From assembly GCA_964528605.1 (NCBI GenBank), contig CAZGSV010000112.1, positions 1 to 10,159 of the forward strand: a stretch of 10,159 bases of DNA. The letters are read 5' to 3'. The DNA comes from CAZGSV01 sp964528605 (GTDB lineage: Bacteria; Armatimonadota; Zipacnadia; CAZGSV01). This document shows, in pieces, positions 6,084-10,159 of this stretch (position 1 is its first letter; each line of letters begins with the position of its first letter). Position numbers and translations under genes: made by a program. A model generated the notes under the pieces. That model saw only the letters and a list, made by a program, of their open reading frames with translations, made no database searches and had not been told where the DNA came from.

Positions 6084-8531
6084 TCAGAAGGTCCGGACCT
6101 CGGCGTCCAGATCCAGGCCGGCGAACTCCACCGCCCCCGCGGGCACCTCGATCTTCACGTGCACCCGTCCGTCCGGCGTCATGTACTCCCATGGCTTGGG
6201 GAACGACACCGTCGGCACCGTGCCCGGCAACCTGTCCCAGCGGCCGAGCGCAAAGTTGTAAGCCCACACATAGACCGCCGCGGGCGGGGCGCCGGACGGC
6301 GGCCCGGCCGCGGCCGCCCCCGCTCTGAACCCAGGGACGCCCGCCGGCGCGGTGACCGCTAGAGCGGCCGCCTTGCCTCCCGCCGGCCCCAGCGGCACCG
6401 CCAGTTCGAACACCGCATGACCCGTGTCAATGGAGTAGCCGCCCGTGCCCCGGTAACGCGCCGGGTAACTGACCGTCCCCGCCTGCCCAATCATACGCTT
6501 GCTGACCAGCCACCGCGGCACGGAGATGCGCTTGCCGGCCGTCAAACGCACCGGCAGCCGGACGATGATGATGCCTTTGTCGTTGACCTTGGGCCGCTTG
6601 CCCGCGACCTTCACGTCCACGAGCGGGTCGTCGCTAATCGCGGCCAGCACCGGCCCGACCGCGGGCTTCTGTGCCCCGCCGTAGGGCCCATAGTAGCCGG
6701 AGGGTTGCTGCTCAAAGAGCGCCTCCAGCGCCAGGTCTTCCATTTCCTGCTGTACCTGGCCGCCTCGCGTGCGCCGGTAAGATGGCCCGCCTCGGCCGAT
6801 GGGCGTGGACTTGGCGAAGGCCAGCGTGGCTTCCTGCCCCGGCGCCAGGTCCTTCTCCAGGCCCTGCTGCCCCTGGTTGACGATGCGGCATTTCTTCAGC
6901 CGCAGTGGCGTCCCGTTCTTCACTTTCGCGCGCAGACCCGTGCCGTCGTACTCTATCTGGGCGCTGATGCCCTTGCCCAGTTCCGCCAGGAACTCCACGC
7001 AGAGCGCTCGGCTGGTCCACATGTTCATGGCGATGTCAGTGATCTTGGGCTTCGGGCCGTAGAGCACGGTCGGCTGTCCCCTGCTGCGCTCCTCCGCCGG
7101 CGCCAGGTCCCGAGCCCCCGCGGCGTCCCGCCCCAATAGCAGTTCGTAGGTGGTCCGCGCAGGCGAGAACAGCCCGACGTAGCCTCTGCCGTGGGCCAGC
7201 CCCACCCCGGCGGTGGTCTCCACCACGCCGAGCCGGTTGAGAATGACGCTGCCCCCCCGCATGCCGTACCCGGCCGCGTAGGCGCCGAGGGTGAACACAA
7301 CGACAATGATGGGCGTGGTGACCCACGCCAGTTCCCGCCGGTCGAACCGCTTGAGCACCAGGTAGTTGACGGGCACGAGGACGATGATGTAGGCGGCCAG
7401 GAAGCCCAGTATGAGCCACATCGGCGGCAGCCGCGCCGCGGGCGTGTAAACCGCCGCATCCGCCAGACTCGTCATAGGCATGTACGGCGATCTGCGCTCC
7501 GCCGCCGCCGCCAGCGACGCGGTCTCCGACGACCGCGACAGCAGCCTGGGCCACATCTGGGACTGGCCGTCCCAGTACTTAACAGGCGCCGCGCCGAAGT
7601 CGAAAGCCGTCATCACCACCCGGCCCGACCCGAACTTGCGCGTCGCGATCAGCGGCTGGGTTTGTGACCCGCACAACACCGTGGTGGCCGGCACCAAAGC
7701 CCCCGTCGCCGCCAGCACCGGCTGCTTATCTATGGGCTTGTCCACCCAAGCCCCCAGCGCCTCCAGCGAGGGCAGGACCGCGGTGCCCGTGACCTTCAGC
7801 GGCAGCAGCCGTCCCACGGGGCCAGCCGCCATCGCCGCGGACCGCGTCCCCCCCGGCACGATGAGCGTCCCCCCCAATTCCACCCAGCGCAGCAGCGCGG
7901 CGATGCCCTCCTCCGAAGCCCCCTTGAAGCCGGCGTCTCCCAGGACAACCGCGTCCACGCCCTCCCAGCCCAGCCAGGAATCCGGCAGCCGGTCCCAATC
8001 CGTATGTCCCACTTGAATCTCGCCCGACTTCTCCTGCCCTGGGGTCGGCCCTGCCCACTCCTGCAGGGGCGCGCCCGGAACGGCGGCCTCGTTCACTGCG
8101 GGCACGCCGGTCAGGAAACTGAGCAGGCCTCGGTCGCCGCCGATCACCACTACCAGTGTGTCCTCGGGGTCAGCCGCCTTCGCCTGCCCAAGTGCCTTCT
8201 TCGCTCTGCCCCCGGGCAGTTCCAGGAAGATGTTCTCGAGGCCCTCCGAGGGGGCGTACAGGGTGTACTGCTTCTTGGAGTGTCGCGGCAGATCAACCGC
8301 AACCGCGTAGTTCACCTTGCGGGCCGCGGGCGGACGATAAGAAATGGGCACCACCAGCCGGCCCTGCGCCGAAGCGCCCTCGTTGCTGAGGTCAACGAAG
8401 ACCGGCGTCCAGGCGCCCTCCTTGTAGACGTTGCCGAATCCCACCGTCGCCTGCCAGCGCAGTTGCTGCGCCCACGCCCCGCTCCCGCACAGCCACAGAG
8501 TGAGGAGGCAAAAGGTGCCCCACCGTCTCAT
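6084..8531 (-). CDS. Exported membrane-anchored protein with glutamine-amidotransferase-like domain (815 residues)
   Basis: This is the first gene of the operon. ATG 8531-8529 is preceded by AGGGGG with an 8-nt spacer. Residues 1-21 form a signal peptide (MRRWGTFCLLTLWL, cleavage expected after A-W-A at 19-21). An N-terminal beta-rich domain (about 23-110) has the pattern VYKEGAWTPVFVDLSNEG (35-52). Residues about 124-335 look like a class I glutamine-amidotransferase fold: VVVIGGDRG (127-135), GVDAVVLGD (191-199), LLRWVELGGTLIVPGG (213-228), then FGSGRVVMTAFDFG (300-313). I see no catalytic cysteine elbow, so it is probably non-enzymatic. Two helices follow at about 369-392 (with LVPVNYLVLKRFDRREL after the core) and 402-422. 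A long, probably extracytoplasmic beta-rich C-terminal part (430-815) includes a Gly/Tyr-rich patch near 610-620. The general layout is one I associate with large proteins encoded beside ABC-2 exporters, distantly reminiscent of GldG-type subunits. Its role as transporter partner is inferred from position. Confidence 0.85.
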   Translation of the reverse strand: MRRWGTFCLLTLWLCGSGAWAQQLRWQATVGFGNVYKEGAWTPVFVDLSNEGASAQGRLVVPISYRPPAARKVNYAVAVDLPRHSKKQYTLYAPSEGLENIFLELPGGRAKKALGQAKAADPEDTLVVVIGGDRGLLSFLTGVPAVNEAAVPGAPLQEWAGPTPGQEKSGEIQVGHTDWDRLPDSWLGWEGVDAVVLGDAGFKGASEEGIAALLRWVELGGTLIVPGGTRSAAMAAGPVGRLLPLKVTGTAVLPSLEALGAWVDKPIDKQPVLAATGALVPATTVLCGSQTQPLIATRKFGSGRVVMTAFDFGAAPVKYWDGQSQMWPRLLSRSSETASLAAAAERRSPYMPMTSLADAAVYTPAARLPPMWLILGFLAAYIIVLVPVNYLVLKRFDRRELAWVTTPIIVVVFTLGAYAAGYGMRGGSVILNRLGVVETTAGVGLAHGRGYVGLFSPARTTYELLLGRDAAGARDLAPAEERSRGQPTVLYGPKPKITDIAMNMWTSRALCVEFLAELGKGISAQIEYDGTGLRAKVKNGTPLRLKKCRIVNQGQQGLEKDLAPGQEATLAFAKSTPIGRGGPSYRRTRGGQVQQEMEDLALEALFEQQPSGYYGPYGGAQKPAVGPVLAAISDDPLVDVKVAGKRPKVNDKGIIIVRLPVRLTAGKRISVPRWLVSKRMIGQAGTVSYPARYRGTGGYSIDTGHAVFELAVPLGPAGGKAAALAVTAPAGVPGFRAGAAAAGPPSGAPPAAVYVWAYNFALGRWDRLPGTVPTVSFPKPWEYMTPDGRVHVKIEVPAGAVEFAGLDLDAEVRTF

Positions 8532-8539
8532 CTGGGTAA

Positions 8540-8545
8540 CCCCCT
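8540..8545 (-). promoter_or_regulatory. Ribosome binding site AGGGGG for the 815-residue protein
   Basis: The minus strand reads AGGGGG at 8545-8540, then an 8-nt spacer to ATG 8531-8529. The match and spacing fix the start of the first operon gene, and the signal peptide beginning at that ATG agrees. Confidence 0.7.
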
Positions 8546-8564
8546 AAGCCGTCACGCTCGTCAG

Positions 8565-8594
8565 AAGGTAGGGCCGGGCAGTGTTCACTGTCAA
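8565..8594 (-). promoter_or_regulatory. Candidate promoter of the ABC operon (TTGACA, 18 bp, TACCTT)
   Basis: The minus strand carries a perfect -35 consensus TTGACA at 8594-8589. After 18 bp comes TACCTT (8570-8565), a weak -10 that keeps the T, A and final T. Transcription would start near 8558 and give a leader of roughly 26 nt that contains the ribosome binding site. A perfect TATAAT also exists on this strand at 8622-8617, but it lies upstream of the TTGACA and has no convincing -35 of its own. Which -10 is used cannot be decided by eye. Confidence 0.4.
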
Positions 8595-8693
8595 CCGCTA
8601 GCCTCGCCTCACCAGCATTATAAGGCTACCCGCGACGGCGAACCCGTCCCGGCGAAAAAAGCGCGTGTTCGTCTCGCCCATCTGCGCGCGCGA

Positions 8694-8722
8694 TTGACGC
8701 CGGTGCCTGGCGTTGGTAGCAT
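8694..8722 (+). promoter_or_regulatory. Promoter of the ROK-like gene (TTGACG, 17 bp, TAGCAT)
   Basis: The plus strand has TTGACG (8694-8699), an optimal 17-bp spacer, and TAGCAT (8717-8722). TG at 8714-8715 makes this an extended -10 (TGnTAGCAT). The predicted start near 8729 leaves a leader of about 37 nt before GTG 8766. This is the best promoter match in the window and points the right way for the only plus-strand gene. Confidence 0.6.
8697..8713 (+). repeat. Short inverted repeat in the promoter spacer (possible operator)
   Basis: ACGCC (8697-8701) and GGCGT (8709-8713) are complementary arms around 7 nt, starting in the -35 and filling most of the spacer of the ROK-like promoter. The position suits a repressor site, but 5-bp arms arise easily by chance in G+C-rich DNA and no regulator gene is in view. 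Confidence 0.2.
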
Positions 8723-8754
8723 GGCGCTCCAGCGAGAACACACGGCGTCAGGAC

Positions 8755-8760
8755 GGTGAG
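8755..8760 (+). promoter_or_regulatory. Ribosome binding site GGTGAG that fixes a GTG start
   Basis: GGTGAG at 8755-8760 lies 5 nt before GTG 8766. An in-frame TGA at 8757-8759 closes the frame just upstream, and the first in-frame ATG is more than 100 codons downstream. GTG 8766 is therefore the most sensible start. Confidence 0.6.
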
Positions 8761-8765
8761 TAGAA

Positions 8766-10159
8766 GTGGCGGACAGTTCCCTGCGGCTACCGGCGCCGCG
8801 CCTCGTTCCTCCTCTGGACCTGGAGTTTCGCCCGGCGGTGCTTGCCAATCATGCTTTCCTCAAGGGCGTGGACGCGGCCGGAGGCGGAGTGCCGCTCAGG
8901 ATAGCCCTGGAGCGCGGGGCCGGGTTGGTCTCGGTTTTCGAAACGCGGGTCTTCCCCTCCGGCCACGAGCAAGCAGCCTTGAATCTGCCGTATGCCGAGC
9001 GCCTGGTGAAGACACTCCTGTGGCAGCGCGGCGGCTGGAAGATCATCGTGGGCGGCCCCAAGGAGGTCGGCCAGCATATCAAGCAGGCCTACTCCCCCGG
9101 GGGCATCCGCGCCTTTGACGCCGACTTCATGGGCGGCGTTTACGAGGAGCGCTTCACGGTCGAGGTGACCGCGCCCGAGAGCGTCCCCCTCGCCCGGGAG
9201 GAAACCGTCCAAGTCGGCCGCCACCTCAAGGGCTGCCGCATCGGCTTCGACGCCGGCGCCAGCGACTACAAGGTGACCGCGGTCATTGACGGCGAGCCCG
9301 TCTTCACCCAGGAAACGCCGTGGAACCCCAGAAACCAGAGCGATCCCGAGTACCACTATCAGCACATCAACTCCGCCCTCAAGGCGGCCGCGGCCCATCT
9401 CCCCCGCGTGGACGCCATCGGCGTCAGCGCCGCGGGCATCTACATCGGCAATCGCGTGATGGTGGCCTCTCTCTTCCGCGGCGTCCCTGGCGACGCCTTC
9501 AACGCCAAGGTTAAGGACCTCTTCTTCAGGATCAAGAAAGCGTGGGGCGACATCCCGCTCGAGGTCGCCAACGACGGGGACGTCACCGCCCTGGCCGGCT
9601 CCATGTCCCTGGGCGAGAACGCCGTGCTCGGCATCGCCATGGGCTCCAGCGAGGCCGCGGGCTACGTCACTCGCGAGGGCAACATCACGGGCTGGCTCAA
9701 CGAACTCGCCTTCGTGCCCGTTGACTTCAACCCCAAGGCGCCCGCGGACGAGTGGTCCGGCGACCTCGGCTGCGGCGCTCTCTACTTCTCGCAGCAGGTG
9801 CTCAGGCTTCTGCCCGGCACGAGCATCCCTGTTGACGCCAAGAAGCCTGTACCCGAGCAACTCGAGGATGTGCAGGCCTTGATGGCGGCCGGTGATGAGC
9901 GAGTCGTTCCCCTGTACGAAACCATCGGCTGCTACACCGGCTACGGCGTTGCTCACTACGCCGATCTTTACGACCTCAAGCACATCCTCATCCTCGGCCG
10001 GGTCACCACGGGCGAGGGCGGCAACCTGCTGCTGCAGCAGGCACGCGCAGTCCTGCGCGAGGAGTTCCCCGACCTGCACGACCGCATCTCCATCAATCTG
10101 CCTGACGAAGAGTCTCGCCGCGTGGGGCAGGCGGTCGCGGCCGCCAGCCTGGCGGCCAC
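8766..10159 (+). CDS. ROK-like (ASKHA fold) sugar-kinase-family protein, 3' end just cut off
   Basis: The open frame runs from GTG 8766 to the window edge (464 codons). The N-terminal part (about 1-155) is an extension not found in ordinary ROK kinases, with features such as LRIALERG, FETRVFPSGHEQAA, LLWQRGGWKIIVGGP and FDADFMGGVYEERF. The kinase-like core follows: phosphate-1 type motif GFDAGASDYKVTAVIDGE (from residue 160), VDAIGVSAAGIYIGN, EVANDGDVTALAG with Asn269-Asp270 at the place of the ROK catalytic base, and a phosphate-2 type motif MGSSEAAGY (292-300). The cysteine-rich zinc motif (C-x-C-G-x-x-G-C) of classical ROK proteins is missing; WSGDLGCGALYFSQQ stands in that part of the chain. 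I recall a widespread family of ROK-annotated proteins with this extension and a C-terminus near RRVGQAVAAASL, so few residues should be missing. The substrate is unknown. It is transcribed away from the ABC operon, so a functional link is not shown. Confidence 0.88.
   Translation, partial: MADSSLRLPAPRLVPPLDLEFRPAVLANHAFLKGVDAAGGGVPLRIALERGAGLVSVFETRVFPSGHEQAALNLPYAERLVKTLLWQRGGWKIIVGGPKEVGQHIKQAYSPGGIRAFDADFMGGVYEERFTVEVTAPESVPLAREETVQVGRHLKGCRIGFDAGASDYKVTAVIDGEPVFTQETPWNPRNQSDPEYHYQHINSALKAAAAHLPRVDAIGVSAAGIYIGNRVMVASLFRGVPGDAFNAKVKDLFFRIKKAWGDIPLEVANDGDVTALAGSMSLGENAVLGIAMGSSEAAGYVTREGNITGWLNELAFVPVDFNPKAPADEWSGDLGCGALYFSQQVLRLLPGTSIPVDAKKPVPEQLEDVQALMAAGDERVVPLYETIGCYTGYGVAHYADLYDLKHILILGRVTTGEGGNLLLQQARAVLREEFPDLHDRISINLPDEESRRVGQAVAAASLAA

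Noticed and set aside
6073..6267. Upstream extension of the ATPase by 65 codons
   Set aside because: The extra residues are Gly/Arg-rich and overlap the 815-residue gene by about 180 bp. The family-typical start MIEITGL at 6072 has its own ribosome binding site.
8617..8622. Perfect TATAAT on the minus strand as a promoter for the operon
   Set aside because: No acceptable -35 lies 15-19 bp upstream of it (best nearby TTCGCC at 14 bp), so it was not listed as a separate promoter, only noted beside the TTGACA element.
8004..8759. 251-codon plus-strand frame ending in the intergenic region
   Set aside because: It is mostly antisense to the 815-residue gene, has no motifs, and runs through the divergent promoter region.
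8787..10079. 430-codon open frame on the minus strand opposite the ROK-like gene
   Set aside because: The plus-strand frame has clear kinase motifs, a promoter and a ribosome binding site. The antisense product shows no recognisable motif and follows from the codon bias.

Overview
This window comes from a G+C-rich bacterial chromosome (about two thirds G+C by eye) with Shine-Dalgarno-type ribosome binding sites and sigma70-like promoters. I cannot fix the phylum. The ATPase and the ROK-like protein resemble families I associate with Armatimonadota, Planctomycetota, Chloroflexota and Firmicutes; an uncultured member of one of these is a low-confidence guess. There are no tRNA, rRNA, CRISPR, phage or insertion-sequence signs.

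Layout: positions 1-8531 are one tightly packed minus-strand operon, read right to left. It begins with an 815-residue exported, membrane-anchored protein with a glutamine-amidotransferase-like domain (8531-6084). Then come an ABC ATPase (6072-5146) and four consecutive ABC-2 type permeases (5146-4019, 4008-3130, 3120-2002, 1990-362). After these sit a probable 59-residue small protein (365-186) and the 5' end of another membrane protein (196-1) that runs off the left edge. Junctions run from an 11-nt overlap to an 11-nt gap, so translational coupling is likely throughout. The four permeases share the same N-terminal motif (N-P-x-V, then L-R, then R-G-x-R) and the same cytoplasmic E-x-E-K-x-T motif, so they look like diverged tandem duplicates.

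Positions 8532-8765 form a 234-bp divergent intergenic region with one promoter-like element for each direction. Rightward, from GTG 8766, a long ROK/ASKHA sugar-kinase-like protein fills the rest of the window and is probably only a few residues from its C-terminus when the window ends.

How the genes may work together: the ATPase presumably energises one or several heteromeric ABC-2 exporters built from the four permeases, and the exported 815-residue protein would be the extracytoplasmic partner. The transported substrate cannot be read from the sequence. The ROK-like gene is divergent and may be functionally unrelated.
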